A program made the position numbers and the translations under genes. DNA of 30,625 nucleotides from an uncultured Methanobacteriaceae archaeon. Lineage in GTDB: Archaea > Methanobacteriota > Methanobacteria > Methanobacteriales > Methanobacteriaceae. The notes below the pieces were generated by a model. The model was given only the letters and a program-made list of their open reading frames with translations. It was not told the origin of the DNA and ran no database searches. Positions 7,596 through 16,221 of the stretch are shown one piece after another. Where the stretch lies: assembly GCA_947259185.1 (NCBI GenBank), contig CAMYKT010000022.1:1-30625 (forward strand). The letters run 5' to 3'. Every line of letters begins with the position of its first letter. Position 1 is the first letter of the stretch.

Positions 7596-8690
7596 ATGCA
7601 GGAAGATTATTATTCAGAAGTCAATCATTCTATTTTTAATAATTTGCCCCAAAAAGAGCGATTATTAAAATTAGATGAAATTCGTGAGGAAATTAGAAAT
7701 TCGCCCTCGATACTAAATACTATTCTGGATCAAATACCCTCTCCCCTTTATATTTATGATTTTAAAGGAAACCTTATCGATTGTAATAATTCTTTTGAAG
7801 AACTTTTAGGTTATAAAAAGGAAGATTTACTGGGTAAAAATTGGTTGGGACTGAAGATAATGCCCCTTATACAAAGATCCCGGGCAAAGATTATTTTGGG
7901 AAAGAATGTGCAGGGTCTTTCCAGTGGCCCGGATGAATATGAATTCATTACCCGGAAAGGTAAATTAGTTCATGTGGAGGTAAAAACTTCTGTATTGAAT
8001 ACAGATAATTATAAATTGATTTTGGCATCGGTTAATGATTATGAGAGACATATAGCTCGTGAAAATGTTCTCAAAAGTAAACATGAATCAACAGAAGAGT
8101 TGATTGGAGTAATTTATCGTCAGATAGAAAAGAATTTACAGATTGTAAGCAGTTTGATGAATCTCCAAAAATCTTACATGGAAAATAATAAAGATGCAGA
8201 ACTCCTACAGGATACACATAATCGGGTAAAATCTATTCGCAAGGCTTATGAAAAATTACATCACTCCCATAAGTTAACCAGTATCAATTTTTCAGAATAT
8301 GTTAAAAGTATAATTTCAGGTCTACTCAGCACTTACTATCCTGAACCTGGCAACATAGCTCTGAATTTAGAATTAGATGATGTTTTAATGGAAATGGATA
8401 CTGCTATCCCTCTGGGAATGATTATAAGTGAATTGGTATCCAATAGTTTCCGCCATGCATTTATGCCCCAGGTACCCGGGGAAATTAAAGTAATTTTTCA
8501 GGATATTCCTGAAAAATACGTACTTAAAGTGTCAGACAATGGCATAGGTTTTCCTAAAGGTTCAAAATTTGATGATATTCAATCTTTAGGCCTGCAGCTG
8601 GTTAAAAGCCTGGTAAACCAAATGGATGCCACTATGCACAGCAATGTTTCTTCAGGAACCAATATTTTAATTGAAGTTCCCCGAAAATAA
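7596..8690 (+). CDS. PAS-domain histidine kinase-like protein lacking the H-box histidine
   Basis: A soluble protein of 364 residues with no TM helix. A PAS domain (about 35-150) is followed by a HisKA_2-type dimerisation region (about 163-225) and a HATPase_c domain (about 260-364). The ATP site looks intact: N-box ELVSNSFRHAF (279-289), G1 DNGIGFP (314-320) and G2 LGLQLV (331-336). The H-box, which in this family normally reads like HHRVKNNLQIISSL, reads IYRQIEKNLQIVSSL here, with Y174 and R175 where histidines are expected. It may therefore be a pseudokinase or act on a partner in trans. No response regulator is adjacent. An AGAGGA ribosome site supports the start. Confidence 0.85.
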   Translation: MQEDYYSEVNHSIFNNLPQKERLLKLDEIREEIRNSPSILNTILDQIPSPLYIYDFKGNLIDCNNSFEELLGYKKEDLLGKNWLGLKIMPLIQRSRAKIILGKNVQGLSSGPDEYEFITRKGKLVHVEVKTSVLNTDNYKLILASVNDYERHIARENVLKSKHESTEELIGVIYRQIEKNLQIVSSLMNLQKSYMENNKDAELLQDTHNRVKSIRKAYEKLHHSHKLTSINFSEYVKSIISGLLSTYYPEPGNIALNLELDDVLMEMDTAIPLGMIISELVSNSFRHAFMPQVPGEIKVIFQDIPEKYVLKVSDNGIGFPKGSKFDDIQSLGLQLVKSLVNQMDATMHSNVSSGTNILIEVPRK

Positions 8691-8742
8691 ACACATACTA
8701 ACTATTTATAGAATAATATTACTTTAGAGTTTAACCCTCTAC

Positions 8743-8774
8743 GCCCTTTGGGCTTAAATTTTTTAACTTTTTTT
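8743..8774 (+). terminator. Hairpin plus T-runs after the kinase gene
   Basis: GCCC (8743-8746) and GGGC (8750-8753) form a short GC stem with a TTT loop. Runs of six and seven T follow. It lies about 50 bases after the kinase stop codon and well before the ftr promoter, as a terminator should. Confidence 0.45.
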
Positions 8775-8923
8775 AATTTAGAATAGGTTCTATAACTTTA
8801 AATTGGTTAATTTAAGCCTTAAAGCCGGTTTTAATCATTAAATATAATATTTAAATTACATTAATGCCTTTTTAGATTATCTATTTTTTCAGGAGCTTAT
8901 TAGATGCTGAATTAAATCGAAAA

Positions 8924-8933
8924 CTATATAAAA
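8924..8933 (+). promoter_or_regulatory. TATA box for ftr
   Basis: CTATATAAAA lies about 38 bases before the ftr start codon, with a purine-rich CGAAAA just upstream as a possible BRE. The predicted leader is about 14 bases and ends in the GGTGAT ribosome site (8956-8961). Confidence 0.6.
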
Positions 8934-8966
8934 ATACTTGGCCTACTTATGATTCGGTGATAATAA

Positions 8967-9860
8967 ATGGAAATAAATGGTGTGGAAATTGAAGATACTT
9001 TTGCAGAAGCTTTTGGAATACAGGTTTCTCGTGTACTGGTAACGGCAGCAACTAAAAAACTGGCTAAAATAGCAGCAACTGAAGCTACAGGTTACGGAAC
9101 CTCTGTTATTGGTTGTCCGGCTGAAGCAGGTATAGATGGCTATGTTCCTCCACAGGATACTCCTGATGGTAGGCCGGGATACACTATAATGATTTGTAAT
9201 CCCACCCAGAAAAAATTGGACCACGAACTTCTAGAAAGAATTGGTATGGGAATTTTAACCGCTCCTACCACCGCAGTTTTCGATGCACTTGACGATGCTG
9301 ATGAAAAATTAAAAATAGGATTCAAACTCAAATTCTTTGGGGACGGATTTGAAAAAGAGGTGGAAGTAGGGGGAAGAATGGTAAATTCAATTCCTATCAT
9401 GTCTGGGGATTTCCTGATTGACAGCGAATTTGGAATCAAAAAGGGTGTAGCTGGTGGAAATTTCTTTATATTGGGAGATAGTCCTGCTTCTGCATTAATA
9501 GCAGCTGAAACAGCTGTAGATGCTATAATGTCAGTTGAAGGAACAATAACTCCTTTCCCGGGAGGTATGGTTGCTTCTGGATCTAAAGTTGGCTCCAACA
9601 AGTACAAGTTTTTAAATGCATCCACCAATGAAAAGATGTGTGTAACTCTAAAAGATGAAGTAGAAGACACTGAAATTCCAGCAGATGTTAATGGTATTTA
9701 TGAAATAGTTATTGATGGTGTAAATGAAGAAGCTGTTAAAGAAGCAATGAAAGAAGGAATAAAAGCAGCCTGTACAGTTACAGGAATCAAAAAAATCAGT
9801 GCCGGTAATTATGGCGGCAGCCTGGGTGCTTATCAGATAAAATTACAGGAATTATTTTAA
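8967..9860 (+). CDS. ftr: Formylmethanofuran--tetrahydromethanopterin formyltransferase
   Basis: The 297-residue length is typical of Ftr, and the sequence is recognisable throughout, for example the start MEINGVEIEDTFAEAFG and the conserved GTSVIGCPAEAGID and TPDGRPGY segments. The enzyme transfers the formyl group from formylmethanofuran to tetrahydromethanopterin, the second step of CO2 reduction to methane. It is cytoplasmic and homo-oligomeric. A strong TATA box and GGTGAT ribosome site indicate a highly expressed single gene. Codons are richer in G and C than the intergenic surroundings, in line with high expression. Its presence identifies the host as a methanogen (or, in principle, another C1-metabolising archaeon). 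Confidence 0.97.
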   Translation: MEINGVEIEDTFAEAFGIQVSRVLVTAATKKLAKIAATEATGYGTSVIGCPAEAGIDGYVPPQDTPDGRPGYTIMICNPTQKKLDHELLERIGMGILTAPTTAVFDALDDADEKLKIGFKLKFFGDGFEKEVEVGGRMVNSIPIMSGDFLIDSEFGIKKGVAGGNFFILGDSPASALIAAETAVDAIMSVEGTITPFPGGMVASGSKVGSNKYKFLNASTNEKMCVTLKDEVEDTEIPADVNGIYEIVIDGVNEEAVKEAMKEGIKAACTVTGIKKISAGNYGGSLGAYQIKLQELF

Positions 9861-9911
9861 TATTTAATTCCTTTTTCTTCTTTTAATTTTAAAATATAAT
9901 CTGGGATATTT

Positions 9912-11855
9912 CTATTTTTCTATACAGAATTTTTTAACATTCTCCTTTTCAACAATACTCCACTTTTCATCCTCAGTTAAATTAACTCCGAGCAATACTC
10001 CTTTTTTATATAATTTATCCTCTATTTGTTTAATTTTTTTCTCCTCAGGCGCAGCTATGGTATGAGAATGAATATGACGTGATATTTCATACAGGGCAGT
10101 TAAAGATCTTTTAGCATCTTCCTTTTCCAGTTCTTTTTCACAATTTTCCAGGTCTTTTTTGGTTTTAATATTTAAATTCCGGGTAACCACCTGCCTTACT
10201 CCGGGCAAATAATGCTTGGAATCCAGTATACGGCCTCCCATTTCAATAATTATCCTCTTATCATCGATTTCCCCTACCTGGTGTTTAACCAGCATCTCCA
10301 CCACCCGACCAGATCTTTGTATTATCTCCTTTATTTCCGCTTTAGATAAATTAACTCCTAATAGAAATCCGCTTTTTTCAAGATCTTTTTCTATTCGGGA
10401 TAAAGTTTTAGTATCTGGGCCAGATACCCGGTGTGAATGTATTCCTACTCCGGATAATGTATAAATTCTATCCAGGGCATCTTTACGAGAGGCATTTTTC
10501 TTCAAGTTATCTAAAAAATGACTTACATCACCCATATCTGAGGAATCTATTTTACGCTGCAATGGTTCTCCAAAACCTGGCAGGTAATATTCTATATCTT
10601 CCAGCTTACCTCCTGCCTTGAATATTATCTCTGCTTCCTGGGCGATATCATCTACGCCATGATTTTCCACAATCAGCATTTCTGGTTTAATAACCACTTC
10701 CACCAGGCGACCATATTTTTTGGCAATTTTTTTTATTTCCTGATCCTCTAAATTAACTCCTAAAAGCAAGCCTTCTTTATCCAGTTCATTTACTACTTTT
10801 TCCAGGCTTTTTTTATCTGGCCCTGAAATCCAGTGGGAATGAATACCACTCACAGATTCATATATCTTTTCCAGGGAATTTTTACGATTAACATCCTGTT
10901 TCAAACTATCCATAAACCTGTTTAGTTGTTCTATTTGGGATACACCTATTTTTCTGGATAGGGGAGCTTTAAATTCAGGTAAATGATATTCAATGTCTTC
11001 CAGGGTACAACCATATTTTAGAATGATTTTAGCTTCTTTTTCAATGCTTCCCACATCATGCTTAACTGTGATTTTCATCATGGTGGGTTCAATTGCTGCA
11101 AAATAAATGTCTTCTCCTCCGCTTATCTCGGGAGAAATAACCCTGTCTGCCCCTGATTTGTAAAGACGTTTTATATTTTCTTTTTTACTGGCACGGGTTA
11201 CGATCCATATTTCTGATTGTATTTCACGGGAAGCCAGGGTAATGAATAGATTATTCACATCGTCTCCGGTGGTGATAATTACTCCTTTAGCCCTTTCAAT
11301 TCCAGCATACCTCATTACATTCTCATCAGTGGCATCTCCAGGTATGGCCAGAATATCAGGATCTTCCCATAACTCTTTTTCCACCAGTTGCCTGCTTTTT
11401 TCAACAATAATCACTTTTTGATTTCGCTCTTTTAATTCTTCAAAAACTGCAGCCCCTACTCGACCATAACCACATAATACAAAATGATTCTCTGTAGATG
11501 ACAGCATTTTCCTAATTTTTGAACCAGAAGCTATTTCCTGAAAGGTCATGGTTACCACCGATACACTCAAACTGAAAACATAAGCAATAAGCCCCACTCC
11601 CCCTATGGCCAGTGTCAATGAAAAAAATTTTTGAAAAGCTCCTACAGGAGTTATATCTCCATATCCTACTGTGGCCACAGTGATTATGGTAAAATAAAGG
11701 GCATTAATGGGATCCAGTTTCATTATTAATATGGAACCGATCCAACCATAAAATATAAGTCCCATTAGGGCCAGCATTGCATAATAAAATATGGATAAAG
11801 GAGCTTCAGTTAAATTTTTAGAAGGAGGAAGTTTTGGAATGGGGGAAGGGGCCAT
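9912..11855 (-). CDS. Two-TM potassium channel with RCK domain and three tandem C-terminal repeats
   Basis: A 647-residue protein. TM1 is at about 21-45, a pore loop with the potassium filter TVGYGD is at 62-67, and TM2 is at about 74-104. An RCK/TrkA-N domain starts at about 123 (CGYGRVG, 128-134; PGDATDE, 172-178), so the first 265 residues match MthK-like channels. The rest is three related units of about 125 residues (about 265-390, 391-524 and 525-645). Each contains a LEDIEYHLPxF-like segment, IHSH (338-341, 472-475, 595-598) and LLGVNL (364-369, 498-503, 621-626), ending in GRxVExxVK in the first two. MthK itself has one RCK plus a short C-lobe, so this tail is extra. An AGGTG ribosome site supports the start. 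Confidence 0.85.
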   Translation of the reverse strand: MAPSPIPKLPPSKNLTEAPLSIFYYAMLALMGLIFYGWIGSILIMKLDPINALYFTIITVATVGYGDITPVGAFQKFFSLTLAIGGVGLIAYVFSLSVSVVTMTFQEIASGSKIRKMLSSTENHFVLCGYGRVGAAVFEELKERNQKVIIVEKSRQLVEKELWEDPDILAIPGDATDENVMRYAGIERAKGVIITTGDDVNNLFITLASREIQSEIWIVTRASKKENIKRLYKSGADRVISPEISGGEDIYFAAIEPTMMKITVKHDVGSIEKEAKIILKYGCTLEDIEYHLPEFKAPLSRKIGVSQIEQLNRFMDSLKQDVNRKNSLEKIYESVSGIHSHWISGPDKKSLEKVVNELDKEGLLLGVNLEDQEIKKIAKKYGRLVEVVIKPEMLIVENHGVDDIAQEAEIIFKAGGKLEDIEYYLPGFGEPLQRKIDSSDMGDVSHFLDNLKKNASRKDALDRIYTLSGVGIHSHRVSGPDTKTLSRIEKDLEKSGFLLGVNLSKAEIKEIIQRSGRVVEMLVKHQVGEIDDKRIIIEMGGRILDSKHYLPGVRQVVTRNLNIKTKKDLENCEKELEKEDAKRSLTALYEISRHIHSHTIAAPEEKKIKQIEDKLYKKGVLLGVNLTEDEKWSIVEKENVKKFCIEK

Positions 11856-11951
11856 TAAAACACCTGCAGTGATGCGATTAATATTTTGGAGAGTATTTAC
11901 TTTTTAGTTATAATTAAATATCTTGTACTGTAATTTATAACTAGTGATAGT

Positions 11952-13457
11952 ATGAATCCACTGGACATGATGGTCACCGACCTTAATGCAGAATACATGG
12001 GACTTCCCAGATTATCTTTAATGGAAAATGCAGGTAGCTGCCTGGCCCAGCATATATCCTCTATTGCAGGGACCATAAATACCTCACCAAAAAGGGTAAT
12101 TATTTTTACAGGTTCTGGAGGCAATGGGGGTGATGGTCTGGTTGCGGGGCGCCACCTCTTAAATTATGGGTATGAGGTAGAAATTTTTTTATTAAATCAT
12201 CCCCGCAATTTCAGTTCTTCACAAAGCCAATCTAACTATTTAATACTGCAAAATATGTCTCCCTATGCTCCTGGTTTAAAAATCAATCATATTACTGATT
12301 CAAGGGATTTAGATGACTTTAAAATAAAAGATATTGATAATTCAGTGGTTGTGGATTCTATTCTGGGCACGGGAATTGAAGGAAAACTTAGAGAACCTTC
12401 TCGCTCAGCCATCAAATTAATTAATCGAATGCCAGGTATTAAAATAGCTGTTGATATTCCCAGTGGATTAAATCCTTTAAATGGAAAAATAGAAGATCTG
12501 GCAGTAAAAGCAAACTACACCATTACTTTTCATAAAGTTAAAACCGGTTTGGATTTAAATTCAGAATATACGGGCAAAATCAGGATATGTGATATTGGAA
12601 TACCAGAACAGGCAGAATTATTTTTAGGCAAAGGAGATCTTTTACGCATAAAAAAAAGAAATCCAGATGCTCATAAAGGGGCAAATGGTAGAATTATGGT
12701 TTTAGGAGGGAGCAAAGATTATACTGGTGCTCCTGCATTAGCTGGGCTTTCTGCTTTAAATACAGGGGCGGACCTGGTATATGTGCTGTGTCCAGAAAGT
12801 GCTGCTTTACCTTTAAAATCCTACTCTCCTGATTTGATAGTAAGAGGCCTGGAAGGGGAGGTTATTCATGAGGGGATGGTGGATGATATCCTGGAAATGG
12901 CCCATAAGGTAGATTGCGTTTTAATGGGATGTGGTGCTTCTCAGGATAAACAAACCGGAAAAACATTTAATTACATTCTGGAAAAAATGGATAAACCCCT
13001 GGTACTGGATGCGGATGCTTTAAAACTCGTGAAAAAGGACATAGTTAAAAACTATGAAGATCTGATTGTAACTCCTCATTCATCCGAGTTTAATGCATTT
13101 TTCAGAGAAGAGGTTGATTTCAATTCAACACTGGAAGAAAAAATAAAGGCTTTAAAAAATATTACCCCCACCATTAAAGGGACGGTACTGTTAAAAGGGA
13201 GAGTGGATGTGATTATGCAGCAGGACCACTTTAGATTAAACAAAACAGGAAGCCCTGGAATGACTGTGGGTGGAACAGGAGACTGCCTGGCAGGAGTAGT
13301 GGCAAATTTAAGGGCTCAGGGCATTTCTATTTTTGATGCAGGATGTTTAGGAGCATTTATTAATGGGAGAGCTGGTGAAATAGCTGAAAAAAAATACGGG
13401 CCAAATTTTACTGCTGCAATGATGATCCCGCTTTTAGCTGAAGCCATGCAGTACTGA
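11952..13457 (+). CDS. nnr: Bifunctional NAD(P)H-hydrate epimerase / ADP-dependent dehydratase
   Basis: A 501-residue fusion. The N-terminal YjeF_N epimerase domain (about 1-215) has GSGGNGGDGLVAGRHL (54-69) and the DIPSG segment. The C-terminal ribokinase-like dehydratase domain (about 230-501) has MVLGGSKDYTGAP, LDADAL, VTPHSSEF and the GGTGDCLAG anion-hole motif. Together they epimerise and dehydrate the damaged cofactors NADHX and NADPHX back to NADH and NADPH. The two-domain architecture and length are the normal form. It diverges from the potassium channel gene over a 96-base promoter region. The start is preceded by AGTGATAGT, a weak ribosome site. Confidence 0.95.
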   Translation: MNPLDMMVTDLNAEYMGLPRLSLMENAGSCLAQHISSIAGTINTSPKRVIIFTGSGGNGGDGLVAGRHLLNYGYEVEIFLLNHPRNFSSSQSQSNYLILQNMSPYAPGLKINHITDSRDLDDFKIKDIDNSVVVDSILGTGIEGKLREPSRSAIKLINRMPGIKIAVDIPSGLNPLNGKIEDLAVKANYTITFHKVKTGLDLNSEYTGKIRICDIGIPEQAELFLGKGDLLRIKKRNPDAHKGANGRIMVLGGSKDYTGAPALAGLSALNTGADLVYVLCPESAALPLKSYSPDLIVRGLEGEVIHEGMVDDILEMAHKVDCVLMGCGASQDKQTGKTFNYILEKMDKPLVLDADALKLVKKDIVKNYEDLIVTPHSSEFNAFFREEVDFNSTLEEKIKALKNITPTIKGTVLLKGRVDVIMQQDHFRLNKTGSPGMTVGGTGDCLAGVVANLRAQGISIFDAGCLGAFINGRAGEIAEKKYGPNFTAAMMIPLLAEAMQY

Positions 13458-13478
13458 TATTTTACTCATTTTAATTAA

Positions 13479-13748
13479 TTAAAAAAATCCTAAAACCTGG
13501 GCAAATATCAAAAGACCCACTCCCATTATACCTCCAAAACCAGCCACCGCAATGGTGAGAATGTTAAGGGGGATATTGATAAAGGGCAACAGGTTCGCTA
13601 AAAAAAGCACGGCAAAACCCATTAACATATTGAATACTATTCCAATAACTGTTTTTCCAATTTTAAAGAGTACTTTTATTCCAACTATCCCTAAAAGAAC
13701 CAGAAATAGCCCAATAACCAGAAGATTTATGAATGATAAGATGTCCAT
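13479..13748 (-). CDS. BofA-like small membrane protein
   Basis: A protein of 89 residues with three predicted membrane segments (about 5-22, 35-58 and 61-87 from this start). The middle part (GKTVIGIVFNMLMGFAVLFL) and the glycine-rich end resemble the family named for Bacillus BofA, the pro-sigmaK processing inhibitor. A sporulation role makes no sense in an archaeon, so only the family resemblance is claimed and function is unknown. I prefer the ATG at 13748 over the GTG at 13760, because a GTGAG ribosome site then sits at a sensible distance. It lies between the convergent nnr and argG, on the same strand as argG and downstream of it. Confidence 0.65.
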   Translation of the reverse strand: MDILSFINLLVIGLFLVLLGIVGIKVLFKIGKTVIGIVFNMLMGFAVLFLANLLPFINIPLNILTIAVAGFGGIMGVGLLIFAQVLGFF

Positions 13749-13812
13749 TTTTTTTCTCACACAAACTTTTGTTATATTTTATAAGATTACTTAAAAAAAG
13801 AAAGGGATTTTC

Positions 13813-14991
13813 TTATTTTTTAAATAATTTCTGGTATATGGCAGCTTGCATGGCATAATTCTTGACCATACCTGTCATTTCTCGCTGATCAAGTGTTTTA
13901 TCTTCAAAAGACACGGTTTCTTGATTGTAAAGACTATTCGGTGATTTCCGTCCCACCACACGTAAACTTCCTTTATGCAGCTTTAATCGAACAATTCCAC
14001 TTACCCTTTGCTGCATGTGGCTTAATAGATGATCCAGATCTTCTCGTAATGGTTCATGCCACATACCATCATAAATTAATTCGGAATAAGTATTGCTAAC
14101 AATTTCTGCAAATTTAAGTTCATTTCTGGTTAGAGTCATCTGTTCCAGGGCTTTATGTGCAGCTAAAATTAAGAAAGCACCAGGTGTTTCATATATTTCG
14201 CGGCTTTTAAGCCCTATTATCCTATCTTCAATTATATCCACTCTACCAATACCATGCATCCCTGCAAGATCATTACATTTGCCCACTAAATCCAGGGGAT
14301 TTAATTTATCTCCATTTATGGCAATAGGAACACCATTTTGAAATTCCATTTCTATGGTCTGACTCTTTTCAGGGGCATCTGCACTGGATCGGGTCCAGCT
14401 GAATGCATCTTCCGGAGGTTCAACCATAGGGTCTTCTAATATGTCCCCTTCAATTGCCCTTCCCCATAAATTTTCATCGATACTGTATAATTTGTCTGAA
14501 GGTAGAGGTATACCGCAGGAACGGGCATAATCCATTTCCTCAGTCCGGGTTAAATTCAAGTCCCTTATTGGGGCGATTATCTTACAATCAGATAAAGAAC
14601 GTATAATGGCCTCAAATCGGAATTGATCGTTTCCTTTACCGGTGCATCCATGGGCAATAGCATCTGCACCTTCTGCATGGGCTAGTTCCACAATTTTCAT
14701 GGCAATAAGGGGCCTTGCCAGGGCTGTACTCAAGGGGTACCCTTCATATAATGCATTTGCTTTAATAGCAGGAAATATAAAATCCGAAGCAAATTCCTCT
14801 CGGGCATCAATGGTATGATGTTTATAATTTCCAATATCCATGGCTACAGCTGCTGGCCTTTCAATTTCTTCCCGGGGTTGCCCTACATCCACACAAGCAG
14901 TCACCACTTCCATGTTGTATTTTTCTTCAAGTAATTTAATACAAACTGAAGTATCAAGACCACCGCTGAATGCCAGAACCACTTTATCCAT
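13813..14991 (-). CDS. argG: Argininosuccinate synthase
   Basis: A 392-residue enzyme that joins citrulline and aspartate with ATP to give argininosuccinate, the penultimate step of arginine synthesis. The N-terminal ATP-pyrophosphatase loop AFSGGLDTSVCI is present, followed by the synthase signatures HGCTGKGNDQFRFE and the conserved ARPLIA segment. Length is normal. A frame extends upstream to 15018, but GGTGAT at 14995-15000 is placed correctly for the ATG at 14991, so that is taken as the start. The TATA-like minus-strand sequence near 15030 would serve as promoter. The small BofA-like gene follows at a 64-base distance. Confidence 0.97.
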   Translation of the reverse strand: MDKVVLAFSGGLDTSVCIKLLEEKYNMEVVTACVDVGQPREEIERPAAVAMDIGNYKHHTIDAREEFASDFIFPAIKANALYEGYPLSTALARPLIAMKIVELAHAEGADAIAHGCTGKGNDQFRFEAIIRSLSDCKIIAPIRDLNLTRTEEMDYARSCGIPLPSDKLYSIDENLWGRAIEGDILEDPMVEPPEDAFSWTRSSADAPEKSQTIEMEFQNGVPIAINGDKLNPLDLVGKCNDLAGMHGIGRVDIIEDRIIGLKSREIYETPGAFLILAAHKALEQMTLTRNELKFAEIVSNTYSELIYDGMWHEPLREDLDHLLSHMQQRVSGIVRLKLHKGSLRVVGRKSPNSLYNQETVSFEDKTLDQREMTGMVKNYAMQAAIYQKLFKK

Positions 14992-15018
14992 TTTATCACC
15001 TAATTGAGTTTTATTCAA

Positions 15019-15355
15019 TAAATTTTAGAGTTATAATAACTTATCTATCTAATCAAATTCATTTAAAAATATCCCTATGAACTAACTGATTTATAAGTTT
15101 TTTAGTTAAATGTGTTAAAATATGGTATGGATTGGGAAATAGTAGCTCTGGTTAAAGAAAATCAAATAGAAAATTTATTTAATTAATTTATTAAAATAGA
15201 TATAGTACTAAATTCAGCCAGTTTATATATAAATAGATATTAAATTTCCACTTACTAACTAATAAATCATTATAATATACATCTTTAGAAGTTATAAGCA
15301 GTTTTAATGGATTCTATTCTTCAAAAAGGCTTCAGTGACAGCTCAGGGTATTTAA
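15019..15355. other. Divergent intergenic region between argG and the M14 hydrolase gene
   Basis: It carries a TATA-like stretch for argG on the minus strand near its left end and a strong plus-strand TATA box at 15222-15232. The predicted plus-strand leader is about 100 bases long and contains a 19-codon frame (15307-15366) that overlaps the next start codon. No other gene was found. Confidence 0.55.
15222..15232 (+). promoter_or_regulatory. TATA box for the M14 hydrolase gene
   Basis: TTTATATATAA is the best TATA match in the gap. It lies about 130 bases before the start codon, implying an unusually long leader for this genome, or the use of a weaker box nearer the gene. Confidence 0.4.
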
Positions 15356-16102
15356 ATGAATTTTAAAGACAATGATATCATTTCAGGTGGAAAAATTTCT
15401 ATATTATCTCCCCATTCAGGAGGCAATATTCAGGATAATCCCTACCTGAAAAAGAATATTTTTTCAGATAATGGTTTTGATTTGATTATTAAATCCGCCC
15501 AAATGGGCACCCCTCTTGTTGAATTAGGCAAAGGCAGACCCAAGGTAATGGTAGTAGCAGGAGTACATGGAAACGAACTTCCACCTCAAATAGCAGCCTT
15601 AAATCTCATGGAACATATTAAAAACATTTCATTATGGGGTACAGTCTATTTAATACCATTTGCTGCACCAGGGGCTACCATGGAAAATACAAGATGGTTT
15701 AAAGGATCAGACCTAAATAGAGCCTCTTCCAGTGAGGGATCCATAACCAATATGATCTTAAAATTTATTCAAATGCTTAATTTGGATGCAGTGGCGGACT
15801 TTCACTCCACTAAACCTAAAAGCAATCCTGGAAGGGAAAGTGTTTTTTGTACAAAAAAACCCTGCATAAACAGTTATAATATTGCCCAATACATTACAAA
15901 AAAAACTTCTTCTGAATTGATTTGCTATGATGAAGCAGGATCCATGTACAAGGGAGCCCTGGAAGATGAATGTAACCTGAGGAATATACCCTCGGTAACA
16001 TGTGAAGTGGTTTCCGAAAATGGAAAAATTAATCCGGGAAGCATAGAACGCTCTTTTTTACAAATGAAGATGTTTTTAAAACATTTCAAAATCCTGCGTT
16101 AA
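15356..16102 (+). CDS. M14-type zinc hydrolase (succinylglutamate desuccinylase/aspartoacylase family)
   Basis: A 248-residue soluble protein with the zinc-carboxypeptidase-like set of the AstE/AspA family: H71 and E74 in GVHGNE, the substrate-binding DLNR (119-122), H150 in ADFH, and the catalytic glutamate E217 in TCEVV. These residues bind one zinc ion and hydrolyse an amide bond of an acylated amino acid or a small peptide. The natural substrate in methanogens is unknown. A stop codon lies directly before the ATG in frame, so no earlier start exists; the ribosome site is weak. Its proximity to argG is suggestive but not proof of an amino-acid role. Confidence 0.8.
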   Translation: MNFKDNDIISGGKISILSPHSGGNIQDNPYLKKNIFSDNGFDLIIKSAQMGTPLVELGKGRPKVMVVAGVHGNELPPQIAALNLMEHIKNISLWGTVYLIPFAAPGATMENTRWFKGSDLNRASSSEGSITNMILKFIQMLNLDAVADFHSTKPKSNPGRESVFCTKKPCINSYNIAQYITKKTSSELICYDEAGSMYKGALEDECNLRNIPSVTCEVVSENGKINPGSIERSFLQMKMFLKHFKILR

Positions 16103-16221
16103 ATCGAATAATCTATTTCATCAAACTTTATATGATGGAAGGGAATATACAAAATTTTTAGCCTAATATACGGGCCTGGTAATGAACTATAATATAACAT
16201 CACTTCACCTGGTAGATAAAA

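Noticed and set aside
9140..9670. 176-codon minus-strand frame inside ftr
   Set aside because: Antisense to ftr, serine/proline-rich in the manner of shadow frames, and has no family resemblance.
15127..15186. 19-codon frame starting MDWEIVALV in the argG/M14 gap
   Set aside because: No ribosome site or promoter is placed for it, and it lies upstream of the TATA box for the next gene. Probably chance.
15307..15366. 19-codon frame in the leader of the M14 hydrolase gene, overlapping its start by 11 bases
   Set aside because: It could be an upstream coupling frame, but it has no clear ribosome site and is short enough to be open by chance.
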